DNA of 64,000 nucleotides from Luteimonas sp. MC1750 (GTDB taxonomy: Bacteria > Pseudomonadota > Gammaproteobacteria > Xanthomonadales > Xanthomonadaceae). The first letter of the stretch is position 1, and each line of letters opens with the position of its first letter. Shown in pieces: positions 54,832 through 64,000 of this stretch. The notes under the pieces are model-generated. The model was not told where the DNA came from, did not search any database, and saw nothing but the letters and a program-made list of their open reading frames with translations. Position numbers and translations under genes: made by a program. The stretch lies in the NCBI RefSeq assembly GCF_016615955.1, contig NZ_CP067113.1, positions 806,001-870,000 on the forward strand, given 5' to 3'.

Positions 54832-56721
54832 TCAGACCTCCAGCGTGGCCAGGTCGCCCTTTTCCTCCAGCCAGGACTTGCGGTCGGAGGCGCGCTTCTT
54901 CGCCAGCAGCATGTCCATCAGCAGCCGGGTCTCTTCGGGCTCGTCGACGGTCAGCTGTACCAGGCGGCGGGTGTCGGGATGGATGGTCGACTCGCGCAGC
55001 TGCGGTGGGTTCATCTCGCCCAGGCCCTTGAAGCGGGTGACGTTGACCTGGCCCTTCAGCTTGTCGCGCGCGATCTTCTCCAGCAGCAGGCGCTTCTCCT
55101 CCTCGTCGAGCGCGTAGAACACCTGCTTGCCCACGTCGACGCGGTACAGCGGCGGCATCGCCACGAACACGTGCCCGGCGCGCACCAGCGCCGGGAAGTG
55201 GCGCAGGAACAGCGCCGCCAGGAGGGTCGCGATGTGCAGGCCGTCGGAATCGGCGTCGGCCAGGATCACCACCTTGCCGTAGCGCAGGCCCGAGATGTCG
55301 TCCTTGCCCGGGTCGCAGCCGATGGCGATGGCAAGGTTGTGCACTTCCTCGCTGGCCAGCACGCTGGTCGACGCGACCTCCCAGGTGTTCAGGATCTTGC
55401 CGCGCAGCGGCAGGATGGCCTGGAAGTCCTTGTCGCGGGCCTGCTTGGCGCTGCCGCCGGCCGAGTCGCCCTCGACCAGGAACAGCTCGGTGCGCGACAG
55501 GTCCTGGCTGATGCAGTCCGCCAACTTGCCGGGCAGCGCCGGGCCCTGGGTCACCTTCTTGCGGACGATCTGCTTCTCGGTCTTCAGCCGCGCGCTGGCG
55601 CGGTCGATGGCGAGCTGGGCGATCTTTTCGCCCAGATCGACATGGCTGTTGAGCCACAGGGTGAAGGCGTCCTCGGCCGCGCCCTCGATGAACCCGGCAG
55701 CCTGGCGCGAGCTCAAGCGTTCCTTGGTCTGGCCGCTGAACTGCGGGTCGCTCATCTTCAGGCTGAGCACGAAGCTGACCCGGTCCCAGACGTCTTCCGG
55801 CGCCAGCTTCACGCCGCGCGGCAGCAGGCTGCGGAACTCGCAGAACTTGCGCAGCGCGTCGGTGAAGCCGGAGCGCAGGCCGTTGACGTGGGTGCCGTGC
55901 TGGGCGGTCGGGATCAGGTTGACGTAGCTCTCCTGCACCAGCTCGCCCTCCGGGATCCACGCGGCCGCCCAGTCCACCATCTCGGTGTCCTTCTTCAGGC
56001 TGCCCAGGAACAGCTGCGGCGGCACGGGCTCGCGGCCCAGCAGCTCGCCCGCCAGGTAGTCGCGCAGGCCGTCGGCGTAGTGCCACTCGTCGCGCTCGCC
56101 GCTGGCCTCGTCGAACAGGGTGACGGTGAGGCCGGGTGCCAGCACGGCCTTGGCGCGCAGCAGGTGGCGCAGCGCGCGCAGGTTGAACTTCGGCGTGTCG
56201 AAGTACTTCGGGTCCGGCCAGAAGCGCAGGCGGGTGCCGGTGTTGCGCTTGCCCACGGCGCCGACGACGTCGAGGCCGCTGGACACGTTGCCGTCCTGGA
56301 AGGCCATCCGGTATTCGTTGCCGTCGCGCTTGATGTGCACTTCGACCAGGGTCGACAGCGCGTTGACCACGCTGACGCCGACGCCATGCAGGCCGCCCGA
56401 GAAGGCGTAGTTGCGGTTGCTGAATTTTCCGCCGGCGTGCAGCCGGGTCATGATCAGCTCGATGCCCGGGACCTTTTCCTCGGGGTGGATGTCGACCGGC
56501 ATGCCGCGGCCGTCATCCGAGACTTCGCAGCTGCCGTCCCGGTACAGCGTCACCGAGATCGCGCGCGCGTGCCCGGCGAGGGCCTCGTCGACGGCATTGT
56601 CGATGACTTCCTGTGCCAGATGGTTCGGCCGCGCGGTGTCGGTGTACATGCCCGGACGGCGCTTGACGGGGTCCAGGCCGGACAGGACTTCGATATCGGC
56701 GGCGTCGTAGCGTGCGCTCAT
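54832..56721 (-). CDS. parE: DNA topoisomerase IV subunit B
   Basis: 629 residues. The GHKL ATPase region has VIDNAVDEALAGH, VSDDGRGMPVDIHPEEK and FSGGLHGVGVSVVNALS; the transducer and Toprim domains include LFLVEGDSAGGSAKQARDKD and ILADADSDGLHIATLL. ParE (~630 aa) is shorter than GyrB (~800), which supports topoisomerase IV. It decatenates chromosomes with ParC, encoded elsewhere. It is the target family for aminocoumarins and fluoroquinolones. Divergent from the globin gene. Confidence 0.93.
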   Translation of the reverse strand: MSARYDAADIEVLSGLDPVKRRPGMYTDTARPNHLAQEVIDNAVDEALAGHARAISVTLYRDGSCEVSDDGRGMPVDIHPEEKVPGIELIMTRLHAGGKFSNRNYAFSGGLHGVGVSVVNALSTLVEVHIKRDGNEYRMAFQDGNVSSGLDVVGAVGKRNTGTRLRFWPDPKYFDTPKFNLRALRHLLRAKAVLAPGLTVTLFDEASGERDEWHYADGLRDYLAGELLGREPVPPQLFLGSLKKDTEMVDWAAAWIPEGELVQESYVNLIPTAQHGTHVNGLRSGFTDALRKFCEFRSLLPRGVKLAPEDVWDRVSFVLSLKMSDPQFSGQTKERLSSRQAAGFIEGAAEDAFTLWLNSHVDLGEKIAQLAIDRASARLKTEKQIVRKKVTQGPALPGKLADCISQDLSRTELFLVEGDSAGGSAKQARDKDFQAILPLRGKILNTWEVASTSVLASEEVHNLAIAIGCDPGKDDISGLRYGKVVILADADSDGLHIATLLAALFLRHFPALVRAGHVFVAMPPLYRVDVGKQVFYALDEEEKRLLLEKIARDKLKGQVNVTRFKGLGEMNPPQLRESTIHPDTRRLVQLTVDEPEETRLLMDMLLAKKRASDRKSWLEEKGDLATLEV

Positions 56722-56782
56722 CAGCGGGGTCTGGGGGTGTCTGGCGGGGTGAGCCGCCCAGAATGGCGGGGTGGGGGTAGCG

Positions 56783-56810
56783 GGTCAAGGCGCACCTTGA
56801 CCGCGGTCAA
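56783..56810. promoter_or_regulatory. Triple half-site, possible CRP/FNR-family operator before globin
   Basis: GGTCAA (56783-56788), TTGACC (56797-56802) and GGTCAA (56805-56810) lie in tandem. The last two form the perfect palindrome TTGACCGCGGTCAA, i.e. TTGAC-N4-GTCAA, like FNR/DNR-type boxes. The first two form a longer hairpin (GGTCAAGG-CGCA-CCTTGACC). Centre 56803.5 would place a class II start near 56845, just before the ribosome site used by the TTG start. Confidence 0.45.
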
Positions 56811-56863
56811 ACCGCCTTCGGCCCGCCCCGGCGACCATGCCCGGCCCCCTCCAGGAGCCTGCC

Positions 56864-57367
56864 TTGAACGCGACCACCGATCCCTATGCCGACCTCCACC
56901 AGAGCTATGGCCGCTGCCTGCGCGACAAGGCGTTCATCGGCCGCTTCTACGAGGTCTTCCTGGCCAGCAACCCCGACGTTCCGGCGATGTTCGCGCACAC
57001 CGATTTCAGCCGGCAGCGCATGGCGCTCCGCCGCGGCATCACCATGGCGATCTTCCACGCGGGCGGCAGCCGGGTGGTCGAGCGCGGGATCAACGAGATG
57101 GGCGGGGTGCACGCTCGGGACGGCCGCTGCCCGGTGCCGCATGCGCTGTACCGCGACTGGGTCGAGAGCCTGCTGACGGTGGTGCGCGAGGCGGATCCCG
57201 AGGCCGACGAGGCGCTGATGGCGCGCTGGAGCGAGGCCATGGGCGTGGTGGTCGACACGTTCAAGGCCCGCGACGGGGCCGCCGCGGTGCGTCCCGGGCC
57301 CGCGCAGGACGGCGCGCGCGGGCTGTTTTCACGGGTGGTGCAGGGCCTGCGGCCGCGGCAGGGCTGA
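56864..57367 (+). CDS. Globin-family haem protein
   Basis: 167 residues from TTG 56864, chosen because AGGAG lies 6 bases upstream; ATG 56837 in the same frame lacks one. The globin domain covers residues ~5-135: FIGRFYEVFLASNPDVPAMF, FSRQRMALRRGITMAIFHAG, and MGGVHARDGRCPVPHALYRD with the probable proximal His in GGVHARD, then WVESLLTVVREADPEADEAL. The C-terminal ~35 residues are a low-complexity tail. Bacterial globins handle NO or oxygen. The upstream FNR-like palindrome hints at control by NO or low oxygen. Confidence 0.75.
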   Translation: MNATTDPYADLHQSYGRCLRDKAFIGRFYEVFLASNPDVPAMFAHTDFSRQRMALRRGITMAIFHAGGSRVVERGINEMGGVHARDGRCPVPHALYRDWVESLLTVVREADPEADEALMARWSEAMGVVVDTFKARDGAAAVRPGPAQDGARGLFSRVVQGLRPRQG

Positions 57368-59107
<1,740 letters not shown>

Positions 59108-59110
59108 AAG

Positions 59111-59274
59111 GCTTTGCCACGGATTTGCGCGGATGTTCACGGATCTGCACGGATCAAGCAGAGCCGGAGTGGTCCGTGGTTGACGTGGACGTACCCGCCT
59201 TTTCCATGGCATCCGCTTTTGTCCCATCCGTGAAAATCCGCTCCTATCCGCGTCAATCCGTGGCAAAAAAAGGC
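59111..59274. repeat. Palindromic CACGGAT-type element between pyrG and kdsA
   Basis: Left side: GCCACGGATTTGCGCGGAT, then TTCACGGAT and TGCACGGAT. Right side: ATCCGTGAAAATCCG, CTATCCGCGTCAATCCGTGG, then CAAAAAAAGG. Left and right are imperfect inverted copies around ~90 bases. It repeats the outer arms of the element at 60124-60321. Its right end supplies the AAAAAAAGG ribosome site 7 bases before the kdsA ATG. Confidence 0.75.
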
Positions 59275-59280
59275 TTCTGA

Positions 59281-60114
59281 ATGAAACTCTGTGGATTCGA
59301 CGTTGGCCTCGACCAGCCGTTCTTTCTCATCGCCGGCCCCTGCGTGGTCGAAAGCGAGCAGCTGCAGCTGGACGTGGCCGGGCGGCTGAAGGAGATCACC
59401 GCGGCGCTGGGGATCAACTTCATCTTCAAGTCGAGCTTCGACAAGGCCAACCGCACCTCGGGCACCGCGTTCCGCGGGCCGGGCATGGAGGAAGGCCTGA
59501 GGGTGCTCGGCGAGGTGAAGCGGCAGATCGGCGTGCCGGTGCTGACGGACGTGCACGAGTACACGCCGATGGACGAGGTCGCGAGCGTCGTCGACGTGCT
59601 GCAGACCCCGGCCTTCCTGGTGCGCCAGACCGACTTCATCCGCAAGGTCTGCGCCGCCGGCAAGCCGGTGAACATCAAGAAAGGCCAGTTCCTGTCGCCG
59701 TGGGACATGAAGCCCGTGGTCGAGAAGGCAAAGGCCACCGGCAACCCGGACATCATGGTCTGCGAGCGCGGCGCCAGCTTCGGCTACAACAACCTGGTCA
59801 GCGACATGCGCAGCCTCGCGGTGATGCGCGACACCGGCTGCCCGGTCGTGTTCGATGCCACCCATTCGGTGCAGCTGCCGGGCGGGCAGGGCACCTCCAG
59901 CGGCGGCCAGCGCGAGTTCGTGCCCGTGCTGGCGCGCGCGGCCATTGCCGTCGGCGTCGCCGGCGTCTTCATGGAAACCCACCCGGACCCCGCCAAGGCG
60001 CTGAGCGACGGCCCGAACGCCTGGCCGCTGGACAGGATGCGCGCGCTGCTTGAAACCATGCTCGAACTGGATGCCGTCACCAAGCGTGCCGGTTTCCTGG
60101 AAAGCCAGATTTAA
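59281..60114 (+). CDS. kdsA: 3-deoxy-D-manno-octulosonate 8-phosphate synthase
   Basis: 277 residues. It begins [20 protein letters not shown] with [39 protein letters not shown] and the conserved [19 protein letters not shown] and [14 protein letters not shown] segments. It condenses phosphoenolpyruvate with arabinose 5-phosphate for lipopolysaccharide Kdo. The usual Asn of metal-free KdsA is in SSFDKANRT. The ribosome site comes from the end of the upstream palindrome. Confidence 0.95.
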   Translation: MKLCGFDVGLDQPFFLIAGPCVVESEQLQLDVAGRLKEITAALGINFIFKSSFDKANRTSGTAFRGPGMEEGLRVLGEVKRQIGVPVLTDVHEYTPMDEVASVVDVLQTPAFLVRQTDFIRKVCAAGKPVNIKKGQFLSPWDMKPVVEKAKATGNPDIMVCERGASFGYNNLVSDMRSLAVMRDTGCPVVFDATHSVQLPGGQGTSSGGQREFVPVLARAAIAVGVAGVFMETHPDPAKALSDGPNAWPLDRMRALLETMLELDAVTKRAGFLESQI

Positions 60115-60123
60115 GAAGAAGGA

Positions 60124-60321
60124 TTTGCCACGGATTGACGCGGACAAGGGCGGATTCACACGGATAGAGCGAAGACCTTCCAGTGTAGGAGCAGCTATAG
60201 CTGCGACCGCACTTCGGTCGCGATGTCGGGATCGCAGCTATAGCTGCTCCTACATCAGAAATGATCCTGCTTTTGCTTTATCCGTGTGAATCCGCCCTTG
60301 TCCGCGTCAATCCGTGGCAAA
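60124..60321. repeat. Perfect 43-bp inverted repeat around a nested REP
   Basis: Left arm 60124-60166 starts TTTGCCACGGATTGACG and ends CACACGGATA. Right arm 60279-60321 is its exact reverse complement (starts TATCCGTGTGAATCCG, ends CCGTGGCAAA). The 112-base interior holds a GTAG-type REP (60184-60254). The arms consist of spaced (A)CGGAT units. It fills most of the kdsA-eno gap. Confidence 0.9.
60184..60254. repeat. GTAG-type REP pair nested in the 43-bp palindrome
   Basis: A 71-bp element. Left half TGTAGGAGCAGCTATAGCTG, right half CGCAGCTATAGCTGCTCCTA, with a ~30-base middle that itself contains a small ACCGCACTTCGGT-type hairpin. Confidence 0.88.
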
Positions 60322-60337
60322 AAATGCTCTCCCGTAA

Positions 60338-61651
<1,314 letters not shown>

Positions 61652-61662
61652 CGCCACCCGCC

Positions 61663-62004
61663 ATGCGCACGCTGCGGATCGTGCTGGTCGTGCTGGTCGC
61701 GCTGCTGGCGTGGCTGCAGTACCGGCTGTGGTTCGGCAGCGGCGGCACGCAGGAGGTCGCCGGGCTGCAGGCCCAGGTCGAGCAGCAGGCACGGCAGAAC
61801 GATGGCCTGCGCGACCGCAATGCGGCGCTGGCGGCCGAGGTCGCCGACCTGAAATCAGGCGAGGCGGCGATCGAGGAGCGCGCACGCGCCGAGCTGGGCA
61901 TGATCCGGCCCGGGGAAACGTTTTACCGGGTGGTCGAGCGCACGCCGCCCGCGCCCGCTGCGGACGCCTCCCCGTCGGACGCGGACGAAGGAGAGACGCG
62001 ATGA
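61663..62004 (+). CDS. ftsB: Cell division protein FtsB
   Basis: 113 residues. A short cytoplasmic start (MRTLR), one membrane helix ([20 protein letters not shown]), a coiled coil ([35 protein letters not shown]) and the typical end [20 protein letters not shown]. FtsB forms the FtsQLB complex at the septum. The last ~20 residues are an Ala/Pro/Asp-rich extension beyond the E. coli protein (103 aa). ispD follows with an ATGA overlap. Confidence 0.93.
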   Translation: MRTLRIVLVVLVALLAWLQYRLWFGSGGTQEVAGLQAQVEQQARQNDGLRDRNAALAAEVADLKSGEAAIEERARAELGMIRPGETFYRVVERTPPAPAADASPSDADEGETR

Positions 62005-62690
62005 CCTGGGCCGTGGTCCCGGCCGCCGGGCGCGGCACGCGCTTCGGGGGCGAGGTGCCCAAGCAGTACCTGCAGGCCGGCGGTGAGCCGCTGCTCGTGC
62101 ACAGCCTGCGCGCGCTGTTCGCGCATCCGTCGGTGCAGGGCGTGGTGGTGGCGTTGGCCGACGGCGACGCGCACTGGCAGGGCTGGAGCGACGGCAGCGG
62201 CCGCCCGGTGATCGCCTGCACCGGCGGCGGGAGCCGCGCCGAATCGGTGCTGGCAGGCCTGGCCGCGCTGCCCGGCGACGTGCGCGAGGACGCTTTCGTG
62301 CTGGTGCACGACGCGGCGCGCCCGAACCTGCAGCTGGCCGACCTTGCCGCGTTGCTCGAGCGCGGCCGCGAGGATCCGGTGGGCGCGATCCTGGCCACGC
62401 CCGTGCGCGACACGCTCAAGCGCGCCGGCGACGACGGCGGCATCGACGCCACCGAGCCGCGCGAGCGCCTGTGGCGCGCGCAGACGCCGCAGTTGTTCCG
62501 CCGCCTGCAGCTGCGCCGGGCGCTGGACGCCGCGGCCGCCGACGGCATCGAGGTCACCGACGAGGCCATGGCCATGGAGCGCCAGGGCCTGCGGCCGCTG
62601 CTGGTCGAGGGCGCCGAGGACAACATCAAGGTGACCACGCCGGCCGACCTGGCCTATTTCGAATTCCTGCTGGAAAGGAGGGGCCCGTGA
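62001..62690 (+). CDS. ispD: 2-C-methyl-D-erythritol 4-phosphate cytidylyltransferase
   Basis: 229 residues from ATG 62001, overlapping ftsB. CTP site [40 protein letters not shown]; late [19 protein letters not shown] and ALEG-type end [17 protein letters not shown]. It attaches CMP to MEP in the non-mevalonate isoprenoid pathway. The next enzyme, IspF, is encoded immediately downstream with a four-base overlap. Confidence 0.93.
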   Translation: MTWAVVPAAGRGTRFGGEVPKQYLQAGGEPLLVHSLRALFAHPSVQGVVVALADGDAHWQGWSDGSGRPVIACTGGGSRAESVLAGLAALPGDVREDAFVLVHDAARPNLQLADLAALLERGREDPVGAILATPVRDTLKRAGDDGGIDATEPRERLWRAQTPQLFRRLQLRRALDAAAADGIEVTDEAMAMERQGLRPLLVEGAEDNIKVTTPADLAYFEFLLERRGP

Positions 62691-63166
62691 CCATCCGCAT
62701 CGGCCACGGCTACGACGTGCATGCTTTCGGCGAGGGCGACCATGTGATGCTCGGCGGGGTGCGCGTGCCGCATGACCGTGGGCTCGTCGCGCACAGCGAC
62801 GGCGACGTGATCCTGCATGCACTGTGCGATGCGATCCTCGGTGCGCTGGCGCTGGGCGACATCGGCCTGCACTTCCCGCCGTCCGAAGCGCGCTGGAAGG
62901 GCGCCGACAGCCGCGCGCTCCTGCGCCACTGCGTGGCGCTCGCCGCCGGGCGCGGCTGGAAGGCCGGCAACATCGACGCCACGGTGATCTGCGAGCGACC
63001 CAGGGTCGGCCCGCACGCGCAGGCCATGCGCGAGGCGATCGCGGCCGACCTCGGCATTGCGCTCGACGCGGTCAGCGTCAAGGCCACCACCAGCGAGCGC
63101 CTGGGCTTCATCGGTCGCGAGGAGGGCATCGCCGCGCAGGCGGTCTGCCTGCTGGTCGAGGCCTGA
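62687..63166 (+). CDS. ispF: 2-C-methyl-D-erythritol 2,4-cyclodiphosphate synthase
   Basis: 159 residues from GTG 62687 (GTGA overlap with ispD; AAGGAGGGGC is the ribosome site). Zinc ligands lie in [11 protein letters not shown] and [20 protein letters not shown]; the CMP loop ends with [20 protein letters not shown]. It cyclises CDP-ME 2-phosphate in isoprenoid synthesis. A 66-base gap with a 14-base triplication separates it from truD. Confidence 0.93.
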   Translation: MTIRIGHGYDVHAFGEGDHVMLGGVRVPHDRGLVAHSDGDVILHALCDAILGALALGDIGLHFPPSEARWKGADSRALLRHCVALAAGRGWKAGNIDATVICERPRVGPHAQAMREAIAADLGIALDAVSVKATTSERLGFIGREEGIAAQAVCLLVEA

Positions 63167-63204
63167 GCGATGCCGGCGATGAGCGCTTCCCTGCGCGCAC
63201 GCGC

Positions 63205-63242
63205 GTGAGCACGGCCGCATGAGCACGGCCGCATGAGCACGG
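63205..63242. repeat. 14-bp tandem triplication at the truD start
   Basis: GTGAGCACGGCCGC, ATGAGCACGGCCGC and ATGAGCACGGACC follow each other at 14-base steps (63205, 63219, 63233). Each carries a start-like codon. Since 14 is not a multiple of three, only the third is in frame with TruD; the first two encode five-codon dead ends. Confidence 0.8.
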
Positions 63243-64000
63243 ACCTGCCGCGCGCCCACGGCGCGCCGGTGCTGGCCGCGCGCATCCGCGTCACGCCCGA
63301 GGATTTCGATGTCACCGAACTCGATGGCTTCGAGGCCAGCGGCGTCGGCGAGCACCTGCTGCTGACCATCGAGAAGCGCGGCATGAACACTGCCTTCGTC
63401 GCACGGCTGCTGGCCGAATGGGCCGGCGTCGACGAGCGCGCGATCGGCTATGCCGGCCTCAAGGACCGGCACGCGGTCACCCGCCAGCGCTTCAGCGTGC
63501 AGCTTCCGGGACGCACCGCGCCCGACAACGCCGCGCTGGAACGCGACGATCAGGCCACGGGGCAGCGGCTGCGGGTGCTTGGCCAGGCCCGGCATTCGCG
63601 CAAGCTCCCGCGTGGCGCGCTGGACGGGAACCGCTTCGTGCTCGTGCTGCGCGGGGTCGCCGGCGGGCACGAGGCGATCGACGAGCGGCTGCAGGCGATC
63701 GCCGCGCGGGGCGTGCCCAACTACTTCGGCGAACAGCGCTTCGGCCACGGCGGCGGCAACGTCGACAAGGCCGGGCGCATGTTCGCCGGCCTGCGCGTGC
63801 GCCGCGAGGAGCGCACGCTGCTGCTGTCGGCGGCGCGCTCGGAGCTGTTCAACCGGGTGCTGGCGGCCCGCGTCGCCGGTGGCAGCTGGGACCAGGGCCT
63901 GGACGGCGAGGCCTGGATGCTCGACGGCAGCCGCAGCGTGTTCGGGCCCGAGCCCTGGAGCGACGCGCTCGCCGCGCGCCTGGCGGCGTTCGACATCCAT
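63233..64000 (+). CDS. truD: tRNA pseudouridine(13) synthase TruD (3' truncated by window edge)
   Basis: 256 residues are visible from ATG 63233 to the window end; full-length TruD is ~340-350. Catalytic Asp lies in [20 protein letters not shown] (GLKDRHA motif), and [20 protein letters not shown] is the second conserved block. It isomerises U13 of tRNA-Glu. In xanthomonads it follows ispF, as here. ATG 63233 is the third of three repeated start-like units. Confidence 0.9.
   Translation, partial: MSTDLPRAHGAPVLAARIRVTPEDFDVTELDGFEASGVGEHLLLTIEKRGMNTAFVARLLAEWAGVDERAIGYAGLKDRHAVTRQRFSVQLPGRTAPDNAALERDDQATGQRLRVLGQARHSRKLPRGALDGNRFVLVLRGVAGGHEAIDERLQAIAARGVPNYFGEQRFGHGGGNVDKAGRMFAGLRVRREERTLLLSAARSELFNRVLAARVAGGSWDQGLDGEAWMLDGSRSVFGPEPWSDALAARLAAFDIH

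Overview
The window looks like chromosome of a high-GC gammaproteobacterium of the Xanthomonadaceae (Lysobacter / Luteimonas / Pseudoxanthomonas type). The grounds are the block pyrG-kdsA-eno-ftsB-ispD-ispF-truD, the lexA-imuA-imuB-dnaE2 mutagenesis cassette, GTAG-footed REP elements of the kind known from Stenotrophomonas and relatives, and very GC-rich coding sequence with long antisense shadow frames. I saw no rRNA, tRNA, CRISPR array, integrase or transposase gene.

Bases 1-6.5 kb are an accessory stretch with decay. It holds the 3' end of a DNA methyltransferase gene, an Mrr-type endonuclease, a frameshifted C39-like peptidase, an RDD membrane protein, a frameshifted fluoride channel gene (crcB), a UvrA-like ABC ATPase, a YdeI-type protein and a ParD-like antitoxin remnant. 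From 6.5 to 13.3 kb a complete four-gene Wadjet operon (jetABCD, minus strand) encodes an SMC-type anti-plasmid defence complex with its Toprim nuclease. A small antitoxin/ParE-type toxin pair follows. From 14.05 to 20.3 kb lies the SOS mutasome lexA-imuA-imuB-dnaE2, with a perfect inverted repeat directly before lexA and a REP element read in frame inside dnaE2.

From 20.3 to 31.3 kb are a ClpP-fold lipoprotein, an S4-protein / LemA / DUF2207 / ABC-exporter chain of overlapping genes, a MAPEG protein, an ECF sigma factor with a partner membrane protein, an ExeA/GspB pair and an EamA transporter. From 31.4 to 54.7 kb are mostly single metabolic, envelope and transport genes: DUF72, a serine hydrolase, a DUF885 lipoprotein, a secreted cyclophilin, PadR plus a DUF1700 sensor protein, a PHB depolymerase, a methyltransferase, a HemJ/CopD-like protein, alkaline phosphatase, a dicarboxylate/amino-acid symporter, a subclass B3 metallo-beta-lactamase-like protein, an M16 peptidase pair, a bile-acid-symporter-family protein, two NlpC/P60 hydrolases, SlyD, a DadA-like oxidase, a glutathione-reductase-like enzyme and an N-formylglutamate hydrolase.

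From 54.8 kb to the right edge the content is core: parE (minus strand), a globin with a possible CRP/FNR-type site, then pyrG, kdsA, eno, ftsB, ispD, ispF and a truncated truD. Large palindromic elements interrupt pyrG-kdsA and kdsA-eno; the second has perfect 43-bp arms with a REP nested inside. No gene-free stretch exceeds 300 bases. The longest, 60115-60364 and 6303-6546, hold the nested palindrome and the antitoxin remnant.
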